In this document: in pieces, positions 38,301 to 42,657 of the stretch
How positions within the stretch are numbered: position 1 is the first letter of the stretch
How the letters are laid out: every line of letters starts with the position of its first letter
DNA from: Cepaea nemoralis
Taxonomy: Eukaryota; Mollusca; Gastropoda; Stylommatophora; Helicidae
Direction of reading: 5' to 3'
DNA length: 64,000 nucleotides
Assembly: GCA_014155875.1 (NCBI GenBank)
Contig: JACEFZ010014575.1
Span: forward strand, 248,001-312,000
Position numbers and translations under genes: made by a program
The notes under the pieces: generated by a model
The model's input: only the letters and a program-made list of their open reading frames with translations
What the model was told of the DNA's origin: nothing
The model's database searches: none

Positions 38301-41300
38301 TAGACACAGATATGTTGTAGATAGGCACAGATATGTTGCAGATAGGCACAGATATGTTGTAGATAGGCACAGACATGTTGTAGATAGGCACAGACATGTT
38401 GTAGATAGGCACAGATATGTTGTAGATAGGCACAGATATGTTGTAGATAGACAGATATGTTGTAGATAGGCACAGACATGTTGTAGATAGGCACAGACAT
38501 GTTGTAGATAGGCACAGATATGTTGTAGATAGGCACAGATATGTTGTAGATAGACAGATATGTTGTAGATAGGCACAGATATGTTGTAGATAGACAGATA
38601 TGTTGTAGATAGGCACAGATATGTTGTAGATAGGCACAGATATGTTGTAGATAGACACAGATATGATGCAGATAGACACAGATATGTTGTAGATAGACAC
38701 AGATATGATGCAGATAGACACAGATATGTTGTACATAGACAGATATGTTGTAAATAGACACAGATATGTTGTAGATAGGCACAGATATGTTGTAGATAGG
38801 CACAGATATGTTGTAGATAGACACAGATATGTTGTAGATAGACACAGATATGTTGTAGATAGGCACAGATATGTTGTAGATAGGCACAGATATGTTGTAG
38901 ATAGGCACAGATATGTTGTAGATAGGCACAGATATGTTGTAGATAGACAGATATGATGCAGATAGGCACAGATATGTTATAGATAGATACAGATATGTTG
39001 TAGATAGGCACAGATATGTTGTAGATAGGCACAGATATGTTGTAGATAGACACAGATATGTTGTAGATAGACACAGATATGTTGTAGATAGACACAGATA
39101 TGTTGTAGATAGACACAGATATGTTGTAGATAGACACAGATATGTTGTGAAACCATCACATCATAAGCAGAGCAGCTTTTCAGTACATCAATAACACTAA
39201 AGGCCCTTGAGTTTCCATTCTGCATAGCAAGACAGAGAAAGGACAGTTAATCTTCCAGTGACATGTCTATGAAACTGGCACATGTGACAGGTGCCTGGTA
39301 GTTGATGGGCCATCATGCCCTGAAACCTAGCATCCATGAGGGATTCATCATTATCTCTGCAGAATACATTGCATGTGCCTTTAAAAATAGCAGGAACAAT
39401 GTCGCTGGTCCTGATGGAGTTCAGTAAAATCATATAAAATAACCATATTTAACACCTGGTTAAGTTCTTGCACAGCTCAGCATCTATGATATCATTGCTG
39501 TAAACATGTTTAGACAGCTACTAGATCTTGTTGATGTTCCATTTAGAGCAGGCACAGATCCTATCTGATACCCTTGGTAGTTTGTTGATGTTCCATTTAG
39601 AGCAGGCACAGATCCTATCTGATACCCTTGGTAGTTTGCTGATGTCCCATTTAGAACAGGCACAGATCCTATCTGATATCCTTGGTAGTTTGTTGATGTT
39701 CCATTTAGAGCAGGCACAGATCCTATCTGATATCCTTGGTAGTTTGTTGATGTCCCATTTAGAGCAGGCACAGATCCTATCTGATACCCTTGGTAGTTTG
39801 TTGATGTCCCATTTAGAGCAGGCATAGATCCTATCTGATACCCTTGGTTGTTTGTTGATGTCCCATTTAGAGCAGGCACAGATCCTATCTGATATCCTTG
39901 GTAGTTTGTTGATGTCCCATTTAGAGCAGGCACAGATCCTATCTGATACCCTTGATAGTTTGTTGATGTCCCATTTAGAGCAGGCACAGATCCTATCTGA
40001 TACCCTTGGTAGTTTGTTGATGTCCCATTTAGAGCAGGCACAGATCCTATCTGATACCCTTGGTAGTTAGACTAGGTAAGGAGACATGGGGAAATGCTGC
40101 AACTTTTGCTTACGATATGAATAAAGGTTTATAATGTAAGCATTGAGCCACTGCAGTTTTAGCTGACCAAGAGGATGCTTACAGCAACATGAAAGACGCC
40201 ATGTTAATGAGGAATGTTGTGGACTGGAGTTAACCAATGGCTGGTGACCTGAATGGCAGCGACCTTGATGAAAACAGTTTCATTTCACCTGGGAACATGG
40301 ATTCCGAATCATTACACGCGTCCAGGACTATTGACAGCCTGTCCAGAGCTATTCAATATTTACACAAGATGGTTATCCCAAGTTCAGTCCACATATGTCC
40401 AGGACTATTGGCAGTCTGTCCAGCGCTGTTCAATATTTACACAAGAAGGTTGTCTCAAATTCATTCCGTGGTACCAGGATGAATAGTATATGTAGATGGT
40501 GTTCTCATGTATAGAACTGACTCTGACAAGAAATGAGCTGAGGAACGCTGGAGACACCACATGAAATCTCTCAATGCAGCTCAAGGGTGAATCCTGTGAT
40601 GTGGTGTTTCTTGAACAATACCACAGCAGAAGCCAACCTCTCTGTGTACTTCAGTGGGAACATTGATCGACTGGACCGGCTGAAATATCTGGAGACATTA
40701 GACCACAGCCTATCACACAAACGGCAGCTTGGGGACACTGTACAGTGTGAGGCAATGAGAGATTGGCAGCACTGAGAGTTATAGCAGCTGCCTGCATGGA
40801 ACAGATTGCTGCTTCTTCTATACCATCATCTAGCCCTGTTTGTTATGGAGTATGGGCTGGTTGTAATCAGTTGTCGGCCATGCAGTCCCACGGATTTTAA
40901 GTGTATCCAAAATAAAGGGATGCAAATAGGGCTGGCTGCACTAGATTCTTAAACCAAAACATGGTAGATATTGGTCTCCTCCCAGTTAAGACTGGATATG
41001 TATTGACCCAGGATAAGGTTTTTTTAAGGGTGACAAGTGACATCAGACATCCCCTATGAAGGCACATAACTGACATCAAGAATACAAGATCTAAGAGAAA
41101 GATGCCGATGGCACAGAAGACAGTCATGCAAGGGATACTTGTAGAAATGTCTGAGAGTAATGATGGATCCACACATGCAAAGACAGGACAAAATATTCTG
41201 TACAACCCCTGGCAGAAAATGTAGGGGTGGGGCGATGGGAGAGCACAGTTGGAAATAAGGCACTGACAGAGGATATTACTGGAGAGGATGGTGTGATAGT

Positions 41301-42657
41301 ATATGACGACGTTTCGGTGACAGCGAGGTGAGAGATTGCGATGGAGGATTTACGGCTAGATGGAGGGGCAGGACCATCACGGAGCAGTGTGAGCAGTCAG
41401 ATATATTCAGCATGAGAATGGTGTGGAGGCCATGAGTTATTTGTGTGAGATGATGATGTAATGATTTTTGTGTGACAATGCACTGTGATTGTGTGACAAT
41501 ACAATGATTGTGTGACAGTGCAGTGTACGATTATGTGACAATGCACTGATTGTGTGACAACACACTGATTTGTGATGATGCACTATATGATCATGTTAAA
41601 CAGCTATAAATGTGTGAATGTATTAAACAGCTATACATGTGTGAATGTATTAAACAGCTATAAATGTGTGAATGTATAATACAGCATTAAAGTGTTTATG
41701 ATACAGCATTAATTATGTGAAGCACTAAATGTGATTGTGCCACAGCAATGTGTAATATTATATGACAGTGCTGAATAAGTGTGACCGAGTGAATTAGAAT
41801 GTTTGTGCTTGTGTGAATTAGCACTGAATGCAAATGATTGTGTGGCAGTACTAAATGTTTAATTGTTACAGCAATAAATATATGTATCTTCTTTCTTGTG
41901 TCCTTCACTCTCTATGCCGTTAGGCGTCTCAGGCTTGTTTGATGATTTGTTTAGGAACTAGCGCTCGCTCGGTCAGCTTGGTATGCTGAGATGTAGGTGT
42001 TTAATGTGTTGGCTCCATCGATCCATCTTTTTCGTGGTCTTCCCCGGCCTCTTGGTGTTTCCATTGTTATGTTGTATGCTCTTGGTGTTTCCATTATGTT
42101 GTTTGCTCTTGGTGTTTCCATTGTTATGTTGTATGCTCTTGGTGTTTCCATTGTTATGTTGTATGCTCTTGGTGTTTCCATTGTTATGTTGTATGCTCTT
42201 GGTGTTTCCATTATGTTGTATGCTCTGGCTCTGGCGACATTGGGTTCATTCTCATCAGGTGGTCGAACCAGGTCTTTGTCTGTCAATGACATATACATAT
42301 GTATGAAGGTGTAAATCACCACAGAATCTGTTTGATGGCTGTATGATAAAACTAAATGTCTGTTATAATTGTGTGACAAACTTTATATAATCTGACATTT
42401 GAACAAAATATTACTTTTAATTTAAATGTGATTTACATTGTGTGACACAAATTAAACGCGTGTGACACATTTAACTGCATGTCTAACACAAACTAAATGT
42501 ATGAGACCAAGTATCATATACCACAGTTGTATCAATGTTTGACTCCCACCTCCAGGTGTCTGCCACCATCAAGGAGCTGTACGAAGCTGGCAGGAAAATC
42601 TCCTGGAAAATTCCTGACGTTGCCGGTGAAGAGATCAGCGAGGCTGACTTCCTGTAG
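2224..42657 (+). CDS. PAN2: PAN2 deadenylase catalytic subunit, C-terminal 689 codons (17 exons)
   Basis: PAN2, with PAN3, shortens mRNA poly(A) tails in the cytoplasm (3'-5' exonuclease, DEDD superfamily). Exons: 2224-2367, 4214-4419, 6501-6536, 7583-7722, 11543-11655, 15488-15586, 17512-17648, 18817-18943, 20937-21134, 22239-22329, 24257-24411, 26545-26630, 28774-28831, 31430-31609, 33278-33371, 36719-36822, 42556-42657. All junctions are GT/AG and phase-compatible. Visible protein: residues 1-430 are the inactive USP-like domain, including the USP-type zinc pairs CKC and CSTC. Residues 431-656 are the RNase T-type exonuclease, with catalytic D474 and E476 (LDAEF), D583 (KKDFRVIN), H630 and D635 (HDSVEDAR). 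The tail ends in EISEADFL. Segments such as [20 protein letters not shown] and [14 protein letters not shown] are nearly identical to animal PAN2. The WD40 and PAN3-linker exons lie upstream of the window. Oddities are a basic linker and a CCCH finger. The identity is secure; exact exon borders are inferred by eye. Confidence 0.95.
2559..2957. repeat. 36-bp minisatellite, 11 essentially identical copies
   Basis: Unit ACTGCCATTCTATTCTCACC... is 36 bp, ending TTATATAC, with no visible divergence between copies. It lies in PAN2 intron 1 of the window. The unit is divisible by three, so it creates spurious long ORFs on both strands. The homogeneity implies recent expansion or contraction. Confidence 0.95.
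3010..3203. repeat. 57-bp minisatellite (3 copies) ending in a 26-nt poly-C tract
   Basis: TTGTTCTGG recurs at 3017, 3074 and 3131. The array is followed by an uninterrupted C run at about 3178-3203, then CCCCC again. Homopolymer length is uncertain in any assembly. Confidence 0.85.
3214..3492 (+). mobile_element. Degenerate LINE 3' remnant
   Basis: Contains [11 protein letters not shown] in frame, followed by stops and traces of the usual C-terminal block. It ends in GATGATGATGGATGG, as does the better copy ending at about 31216 (GATGGATGG), so it is a 5'-truncated, decayed member of that family. Confidence 0.6.
3509..4085. repeat. 72-bp minisatellite, 8 copies
   Basis: Unit begins TGGGCATGCCATGAAACTAG; starts at 3509, 3581, 3653 and so on, with small indels (AAACTAG/AAATAG; AACAGACAG). 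It begins immediately after the LINE remnant tail and ends about 130 bases before PAN2 exon b. Confidence 0.93.
4214..4419 (+). CDS. PAN2: PAN2 exon b: polar, lysine-rich linker
   Basis: 68 codons plus 2 nt, phase 0 in and phase 2 out (AG|gtcagt). The peptide is low complexity: it begins [16 protein letters not shown], has a basic core [11 protein letters not shown], and ends QQEETTTEN. It occupies the position where vertebrate PAN2 has a short Ser/Gly linker between the first helical block and the first zinc pair. It is probably disordered. The KKKRGKK cluster could act as a nuclear localisation or RNA-contact patch (inference). No stop interrupts it and the phases fit both neighbours. Confidence 0.75.
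4664..4900 (+). mobile_element. SINE copy (same family as 1528-1705)
   Basis: Shares TGTGGGCAATTTGGAAGCAG, TTGCAAACTACTAAACATAA and the 3' part GGGGTTGACTGCAACATC ending ATATGCAAC. No TSD was identified with confidence. Confidence 0.6.
5160..5405. repeat. About 82-bp minisatellite, 3 copies
   Basis: GTGATTGGTTGGATTTGTGG recurs three times, with GATAGATAGCCAGTCTCAC at each unit end. The last GATAGCCAGTCTCACA motif reappears at about 6220 beyond the inserted retroelements, so the array or its edge was split by insertion. Confidence 0.85.
5440..5781 (-). mobile_element. 330-bp SINE-like element with 11-bp TSD
   Basis: Flanked by ACAGCCTATGG at 5429-5439 and 5782-5792. About 85% identical by eye to 28086-28417, which has a different TSD and the same two ends, so the boundaries are real. 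Read on the minus strand it starts GGGACGC and ends in a CAAGCAAGCAGCAGCAA-type tail, which fits LINE-mobilised insertion. I find no tRNA-like B box and no convincing protein. Confidence 0.85.
5793..6220 (+). mobile_element. Larger GAAG-tailed element hosting the 330-bp SINE
   Basis: The sequence left of 5440 and right of 5781 was continuous before the 330-bp insertion. 6047-6216 matches the GAAG-tailed SINE (GGAAGGTTAACC, GCAGCTCTGCTGTAAACAGG, A-run, GAAGAAGAAG). 5793-6046 extends further 5' than the short copies, so this may be a longer relative or parent element. Direct repeats GATAGCCAGTCTCACA (about 5389 and 6221) flank the whole insert, but that motif also belongs to the neighbouring minisatellite. 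Confidence 0.6.
6501..6536 (+). CDS. PAN2: PAN2 36-nt microexon
   Basis: 36 nt, phase 2 on both sides (TTTCAG|T and GC|gtaagt), adding [13 protein letters not shown] when joined. It is an acidic Ser-rich continuation of the linker. Being a multiple of three, it can be skipped without a frameshift. The support is splice-site quality and phase only, because the linker is not conserved. Confidence 0.6.
6642..7013. mobile_element. hAT-type MITE, 372 bp, with perfect 8-bp TSD
   Basis: Terminal inverted repeats CAGTGGTTCTCAACC / GGTTGAGAACCACTG are perfect over 15 bp and are the classic hAT terminus. The TSD is GTCTACAC at 6634-6641 and 7014-7021. No transposase coding remains. It lies in intron 3. 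Confidence 0.95.
7342..7440. repeat. About 49-bp tandem duplication
   Basis: TAGGCATGCTAAGACTACAA appears twice with following TCTACATAGAAACTTTG. It is a local two-copy duplication in intron 3. Confidence 0.8.
7517..7582 (+). promoter_or_regulatory. Tandem-duplicated 3' splice site of PAN2 exon d
   Basis: TGTGTTAATATGTGATGAAA followed by TATATCCAG occurs at 7521-7549 and again at 7554-7582. The downstream copy must be used, because its 7583 start joins exons c and d in frame. Use of the upstream AG (exon from 7550) would put TGA in frame after five codons. Confidence 0.8.
7583..7722 (+). CDS. PAN2: PAN2 exon d: USP-like domain with first zinc pair
   Basis: Encodes [18 protein letters not shown], then [12 protein letters not shown], ending [11 protein letters not shown]. 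It aligns with the vertebrate segment that carries the C-x-C zinc pair. Phase 2 in, phase 1 out (ATGG|gtgaga). The acceptor segment is tandemly duplicated (see findings) and the donor is copied into the downstream minisatellite. Confidence 0.88.
7723..8245. repeat. 73-bp minisatellite, about 7 copies, starting at the PAN2 donor
   Basis: Unit GGGATTCACATGTTCCTTGT..., with GGGATTCAC at 7798, 7871, 7944 and on. Each unit carries TTTGGTGAGAT, a copy of the authentic exon d donor core (GGTGAGA). Confidence 0.93.
8352..9876 (+). mobile_element. LINE with APE endonuclease and RT, internally deleted, GATT tail
   Basis: The endonuclease start is recognisable ([26 protein letters not shown], then [20 protein letters not shown] and [11 protein letters not shown]). 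At about 8990 it jumps to the RT palm ([28 protein letters not shown], the catalytic YADD), so the RT fingers are deleted. Further frameshifts follow. The 3' end is GATGGCACCTGATTGATTGA. The terminal 90 bp recurs at 61199-61288. The first endonuclease motif is itself amplified (next entry). Non-functional. Confidence 0.85.
8379..8570. repeat. 41-bp array inside LINE endonuclease coding sequence, 5 copies
   Basis: CCCTGTATCAAGCAGGGAAA recurs at 41-bp spacing (TGTATCAA at 8391, 8432, 8473 and on). The unit is the coding sequence for [11 protein letters not shown]. As 41 is not divisible by three, successive copies change frame and destroy the ORF. Confidence 0.93.
9900..10440. repeat. 35-bp minisatellite, about 15 copies
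   Basis: Unit GTTAGTTAGCATCGTGAGAT then TCACATACTCCTGTA. It starts within about 25 bases of the GATT tail of the preceding LINE. Highly homogeneous in the second half. Confidence 0.93.
10441..11542. other. Intron 4 remainder, no gene identified
   Basis: Non-repetitive sequence. A short open stretch on the minus strand at about 10780-10960 (contains [14 protein letters not shown]) might be an old coding fossil, but I recognise no family and it is interrupted by stops. Confidence 0.5.
11543..11655 (+). CDS. PAN2: PAN2 exon e: USP-like domain with second zinc pair
   Basis: Encodes [18 protein letters not shown] and then [17 protein letters not shown]-x-x-C...Y matches the second zinc pair of the USP-like fold in animal PAN2. 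Phase 1 in (tatgcag), phase 0 out (CAT|gtacgt). Confidence 0.9.
11656..14479. other. Intron 5 left part, no gene identified
   Basis: Unique or old-repeat DNA with an AT-rich stretch at 12600-12790. No conserved coding signal on either strand. Probably retroelement-derived in part, but I cannot support a family. Confidence 0.5.
14480..15280 (+). mobile_element. I-like LINE 3' end: RNase H domain, AATC tail
   Basis: RNase HI motifs in order: [19 protein letters not shown] (first Asp), [16 protein letters not shown] (Glu), IVTDSESM (Asp), and after a frameshift near 14890 [20 protein letters not shown] (His and Asp). The C-terminus has LRWLLRMG and the zinc-like pair CPEC. It ends in AATCAATCAATCAATCAA. 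It is the same family as 51060-52096. 5'-truncated and frameshifted. In PAN2 intron 5, sense orientation. Confidence 0.88.
15488..15586 (+). CDS. PAN2: PAN2 exon f: USP-like domain
   Basis: 33 codons, phase 0/0: [17 protein letters not shown] followed by [20 protein letters not shown] matches the conserved beta strand of PAN2 and USP folds (vertebrate HLPDILVINC). DFW is also conserved. The donor is GAG|gtaaac. Confidence 0.92.
15594..16975. repeat. 38/42-bp minisatellite, about 30 copies, starting just after PAN2 exon f
   Basis: Core CTAAGTTTTGTTATAATCAC with CATTCATAGAAAG, then either AACAAT (38 bp) or TTAGAACAAT (42 bp). A CTTATA variant recurs at intervals, giving a higher-order pattern. 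Degenerate units begin about 10 bases past the donor at 15587. Confidence 0.92.
17045..17300 (-). mobile_element. Possible tRNA-derived SINE (minus strand)
   Basis: Interrupts the tail of the intron 6 tandem array (related TTTGGTTTGTCAT units resume at about 17345). On the minus strand it carries a B-box-like GGTCATAAGTTCAAA after GCTTGCCTGTTGAACCGC. Assigned by architecture only. Confidence 0.4.
17512..17648 (+). CDS. PAN2: PAN2 exon g: CCCH zinc finger insert
   Basis: 45 codons plus 2 nt, phase 0 in, phase 2 out (GA|gtaagt). After a basic, Ser/Pro-rich stretch it encodes [16 protein letters not shown] at 17587-17634. This is a textbook C-x5-C-x4-C-x3-H finger (residues 272-287 of the visible chain). 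The spacing is that of the poly(A)-binding fingers of Nab2/ZC3H14. The vertebrate PAN2 I remember has no such finger at this point between the DFW strand and the W(I/L)P strand. Both flanking junctions preserve frame. Confidence 0.85.
17668..18389 (-). mobile_element. hAT DNA transposon remnant, 722 bp, 8-bp TSD
   Basis: The TSD ATATACAG lies at 17660-17667 and 18390-18397. The imperfect termini are CAGTGGTTCCCAAGC and GTTTGGGAACCTCTG. The minus strand at 18020-18253 encodes the end of a transposase with [13 protein letters not shown], the conserved hAT C-terminal dimerisation motif. It is internally deleted and not autonomous. It starts about 20 bases after the exon g donor in intron 7. Confidence 0.9.
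18569..18592. repeat. TA microsatellite
   Basis: Alternating TA run; a second short run lies at 18693-18708. The two flank the small LINE fragment. Confidence 0.9.
18598..18692 (+). mobile_element. 95-bp LINE 3' fragment (same family as 1-977)
   Basis: Nearly identical to 882-975, from GACTGGCAAGAGAAGGTC through GGCTCGGAACGCTGAAGAAG. It is a severely 5'-truncated insertion. Confidence 0.9.
18817..18943 (+). CDS. PAN2: PAN2 exon h: USP-like domain
   Basis: Completes a Glu codon, then [16 protein letters not shown] followed by [18 protein letters not shown] and [14 protein letters not shown] aligns with vertebrate WLPFSIRM. The acceptor is TATGTGCAG and the donor is GAG|gtcagt, phase 0 out. 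Confidence 0.88.
19449..19660 (-). mobile_element. SINE copy (family of 1528-1705), antisense
   Basis: The reverse complement carries CATTCAGAAAGCAATGGCAA and CTTGCCAAGAAATC then GGGGTTGATTGCGACATC. This is the most complete copy and is useful for a consensus. Confidence 0.65.
20008..20905. repeat. 29/31-bp minisatellite, about 30 copies
   Basis: Unit CTATAGACCTGTACCGGTGT then CACCCAAAA, alternating with a form having an extra CA. It ends 30 bases before exon i. Contains the 6-bp palindrome ACCGGT in nearly every unit. Confidence 0.94.
20937..21134 (+). CDS. PAN2: PAN2 exon i: USP-like core
   Basis: 66 codons, phase 0/0. Contains [19 protein letters not shown], then [15 protein letters not shown] and [31 protein letters not shown]...QWYLFNDF is the strongest PAN2 signature in vertebrates, where the usual USP catalytic His region is degenerate. 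The donor is AAG|gtagga. Confidence 0.95.
21220..21241. repeat. Poly-G tract in intron 9
   Basis: About 19 consecutive G. Like the C runs at 3178, 6702, 50912, 52759 and 52877, its exact length should be treated as uncertain. Confidence 0.8.
21567..21780 (+). mobile_element. tRNA-headed SINE
   Basis: Starts CAGCATGGATGAATGGATAA with a B-box-like TGGTAGGTTCAACTCTTACA. The body contains CAGTTGGACTAAAATGTTGA and GGAGTGGGTTTGCCTGA. A second copy on the minus strand at 58282-58474 matches over about 190 bp. Confidence 0.8.
21860..22235. repeat. Two degenerate tandem blocks running to the exon j acceptor
   Basis: A 59-bp unit (TGTTTCAACTTTCTCTGTTT) occurs twice. It is followed by about four diverged 65-70-bp units containing GATCCC then AAAGTAGCTTC and ATAACTTGACT. 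The last unit ends at the acceptor TTCGTCAG at 22238. Confidence 0.75.
22239..22329 (+). CDS. PAN2: PAN2 exon j: end of USP-like domain
   Basis: Encodes [20 protein letters not shown] then [10 protein letters not shown]. It aligns with vertebrate EAVQFDMNWKVPAILYYVKRN. Phase 0 in, phase 1 out (ACGG|gtatgt). The acceptor (TTCGTCAG) lies directly at the end of a degenerate tandem array. Confidence 0.92.
22441..23282. repeat. 47-bp minisatellite (about 15 copies) bracketed by 59-bp inverted arms
   Basis: Unit CTAGTTCAGATAGTAGATTT then ATCTCTATAAATGTGAGTAT and AAACTTG. The left arm 22441-22499 is the reverse complement, with about five mismatches, of 23223-23282 (GGATCTACTG end). The whole could fold as a long hairpin. 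Confidence 0.88.
23300..23530 (+). mobile_element. SINE copy (family of 1528-1705)
   Basis: Contains TCAGAAAGCAATGGCAAACT, ACTGCAACGTCCTGTAA and ends ATATGCAAC. It lies directly right of the inverted arm of the 47-bp array. Confidence 0.65.
23531..24256. other. Intron 10 right part, unassigned
   Basis: Moderately GC-rich block 23800-24060, unlike the surrounding AT-rich intron. No coding signal. It could be a decayed retroelement end, but I found no terminal repeat or TSD. Confidence 0.4.
24257..24411 (+). CDS. PAN2: PAN2 exon k: start of DEDD exonuclease
   Basis: Phase 1 in, phase 0 out (GAG|gtactc). Ends [18 protein letters not shown]. The D-x-E of LDAEF is Exo I of the DEDD nuclease: the first two metal-ligand acidic residues (D474 and E476 of the visible chain). 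Confidence 0.95.
24487..24670 (+). mobile_element. tRNA-headed SINE fragment
   Basis: A-box-like TGGCCGAGTTGCTAGAATGT and B-box-like CTGGGTTTGAATCTTGG at tRNA spacing, followed by a poly-G run (24579-24590). No second copy of the body is recognised in the window. Confidence 0.55.
25576..25711 (+). mobile_element. GAAG-tailed SINE with 11-bp TSD
   Basis: The TSD AGAATCAGCAC lies at 25565-25575 and 25712-25722. It starts CCGGGAAGGTTAACCCGG, ends with CATCCG...CGGATG hairpin arms and GAAGAAG. No A/B box seen, so the promoter type is unknown. Confidence 0.88.
25785..26540. repeat. 51-bp minisatellite, about 12 copies, decaying toward exon l
   Basis: Unit TGTGTTTATTCCATATAATC then AGTTCTATACCTGCTTTTTT and TCTCCTCTGAA. 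Copies become shorter and diverged after 26200 and run to the acceptor of exon l, supplying its pyrimidine-rich tract. Confidence 0.9.
26545..26630 (+). CDS. PAN2: PAN2 exon l: exonuclease
   Basis: Encodes [20 protein letters not shown] then VARLTCIR; phase 0 in, phase 2 out (TG|gtaggt). It is almost identical to the vertebrate [20 protein letters not shown] segment. A 31-bp minisatellite begins about 20 bases after the donor. Confidence 0.95.
26650..27290. repeat. 31-bp minisatellite, about 20 copies, right after exon l
   Basis: Unit TTTAACATTGTGGGAGATTG then TCCCCTTAGAC, with GTGGGAG/GTTAGAG alternation. It starts about 20 bases beyond the donor at 26631. Confidence 0.93.
27291..27985. other. 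Intron 12 middle, nothing identified
   Basis: AT-rich non-repetitive sequence without coding or structural RNA signals that I can support. Confidence 0.5.
27986..28700 (+). mobile_element. LINE RT C-terminal fragment split by a SINE
   Basis: The left half (27986-28085) ends LGLKPVMHF and the right half (from 28428) resumes with [18 protein letters not shown], later [13 protein letters not shown]. This is the usual post-RT C-terminal block of RTE-like elements. The interruption is exactly the 330-bp SINE with its TSD. Confidence 0.8.
28086..28417 (-). mobile_element. 330-bp SINE-like element with 10-bp TSD (second copy)
   Basis: The TSD ATGCACTTCA lies at 28076-28085 and 28418-28427. Same ends as 5440-5781 (GGGACGC at the minus-strand 5' end, CAAGCAAGCA tail). 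Inserted into a LINE reading frame, so it is younger than that LINE. Confidence 0.9.
28774..28831 (+). CDS. PAN2: PAN2 exon m: exonuclease (58 nt)
   Basis: Completes a Cys codon, then [19 protein letters not shown]; phase 2 in, phase 0 out (CAG|gttagt). It matches vertebrate [18 protein letters not shown]. The acceptor is TGTTTTCAAG. Confidence 0.95.
28916..30575. repeat. 21-bp minisatellite, about 79 copies
   Basis: Two interleaved unit types: CTGATGTTTATGTTGGCTCCC and CTGATGTTTATGTAGGCCCCC-like, with AAG/ATG variants. It fills most of intron 13 and ends directly at a LINE fragment. Confidence 0.93.
30576..31216 (+). mobile_element. RTE-like LINE C-terminal fragment, GATGG tail
   Basis: 30726-31208 is open and encodes the post-RT region: [49 protein letters not shown]. 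It ends CACATGATGGATGGATATG. The 5' truncated part 30576-30725 is in another frame ([19 protein letters not shown]). A decayed sister lies at 3214-3492. Confidence 0.85.
31430..31609 (+). CDS. PAN2: PAN2 exon n: exonuclease with Exo II
   Basis: 60 codons, phase 0/0, from [18 protein letters not shown] to [14 protein letters not shown]. The Asp in KKDFRVIN is the third acidic ligand of the DEDD site (D583). The acceptor is CCTTAAACAG and the donor is TTG|gtaaga. Confidence 0.96.
31838..32085. repeat. About 60-bp minisatellite, 4 copies
   Basis: AACTTTCCCAGCCCCATTGA then AGCCCAAGTGTTTTAGTTTC repeats four times with small indels. In intron 14. Confidence 0.88.
32721..32813. repeat. 33-bp inverted repeat
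   Basis: GGAACAAGACAAGCTGCCGG (32721 on) pairs with the arm ending CCTTGTCTTGTTCC at 32813: 33-34-bp arms, three mismatches, about 26-base loop. Function unknown; it may be a foldback element. Confidence 0.8.
33278..33371 (+). CDS. PAN2: PAN2 exon o: exonuclease
   Basis: Encodes [19 protein letters not shown] then [12 protein letters not shown]; phase 0 in, phase 1 out (CTCA|gtaagt). It matches vertebrate VPKDQVLDTV...RFLAWYFL. The downstream intron holds the 50-bp array. Confidence 0.95.
33545..33570. repeat. G-rich tract
   Basis: TTGGGAGGTGGGGGGGGGGG, preceded at 33478 by a GT run and GGGGAGGGGGGGAGGGGG. Possible G-quadruplex on the transcribed (sense) strand of intron 15. Confidence 0.65.
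33715..36540. repeat. 50-bp minisatellite, about 57 copies (2.8 kb)
   Basis: Unit ATTGTACAGCTACTTGTCTC then TTCTATCCTGTCATGTGTTG and GAACAGTTGT. Variation is confined to a few sites: GAACAG/GTGCAG/GTACAG/GGGCTG, TCATGT/CCATGT/TCATTT, CTTGTCT/CTGGTCT. There is one short unit at about 34640. All three forward frames are open for the whole array because the unit contains no stop in any frame. The 845-997-residue open frames are artefacts. Confidence 0.96.
36719..36822 (+). CDS. PAN2: PAN2 exon p: exonuclease with Exo III
   Basis: Encodes [20 protein letters not shown] then [14 protein letters not shown]; phase 1 in, phase 0 out (AAG|gtatgt). [15 protein letters not shown] supplies the catalytic His and the last Asp (H630, D635) of the DEDDh centre. 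Confidence 0.96.
37262..39150. repeat. 21-bp minisatellite, about 90 copies
   Basis: Unit GTTGTAGATAGGCACAGATAT with GGCACA/GACACA, TTGTAG/TTGCAG/ATGCAG variants and occasional 18-bp units. It gives long antisense frames (ISVSIYN repeats) that are artefacts. Confidence 0.95.
39200..41450 (+). mobile_element. Highly decayed I-like LINE interrupted by a minisatellite
   Basis: Fragments in + orientation: [10 protein letters not shown] at about 39385 (RT start), [17 protein letters not shown] at about 40680, and [11 protein letters not shown] with [10 protein letters not shown] at about 41290 (RNase H start; the catalytic DG is mutated). Multiple stops and shifts throughout. The 54-bp array sits inside it. 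Confidence 0.6.
39526..40067. repeat. 54-bp minisatellite, 10 copies
   Basis: Unit TTTGTTGATGTCCCATTTAG then AGCAGGCACAGATCCTATCT and GATACCCTTGGTAG, with CCC/TTC and ACC/ATC variants. It is divisible by three, so an antisense frame ([14 protein letters not shown]) spans it. Read antisense, this is not a known protein. Confidence 0.93.
41450..41880. repeat. Degenerate TGTGTGACA-type repeats
   Basis: Short diverged repeats: TGTGACAATGCACTG and a 27-bp unit AAACAGCTATAAATGTGTGA repeated three to four times near 41596-41690. Confidence 0.7.
41890..42275 (-). mobile_element. LINE C-terminal fragment with an internal 30-bp array
   Basis: The minus strand contains [19 protein letters not shown] and [13 protein letters not shown], the post-RT block of an RTE-like LINE. 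Between them lies a 30-bp unit repeated about 6 times (CTTGGTGTTTCCATTGTTAT, 42051-42220), which amplifies the coding sequence for [10 protein letters not shown]. Confidence 0.75.
42556..42657 (+). CDS. PAN2: PAN2 terminal coding exon with stop
   Basis: Encodes [20 protein letters not shown] then [13 protein letters not shown] and TAG at 42655-42657. [12 protein letters not shown](I/V)P matches the vertebrate C-terminus (GLYEKGRKMDWKVP). The tail after it is shorter than and unlike the vertebrate one. The acceptor is CACCTCCAG. Confidence 0.93.
   Translation: MSATIKELYEAGRKISWKIPDVAGEEISEADFL

Noticed and set aside
37033..39137. 567-641-codon antisense open frames (ISVSIYN / LSTTYLC repeats)
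   Set aside because: Products of the 21-bp array; unit divisible by three without stops. No unique domain.
39484..40041. 185-codon antisense frame [14 protein letters not shown] repeats
   Set aside because: 54-bp array inside a decayed LINE; no signal peptide or flanking coding sequence.
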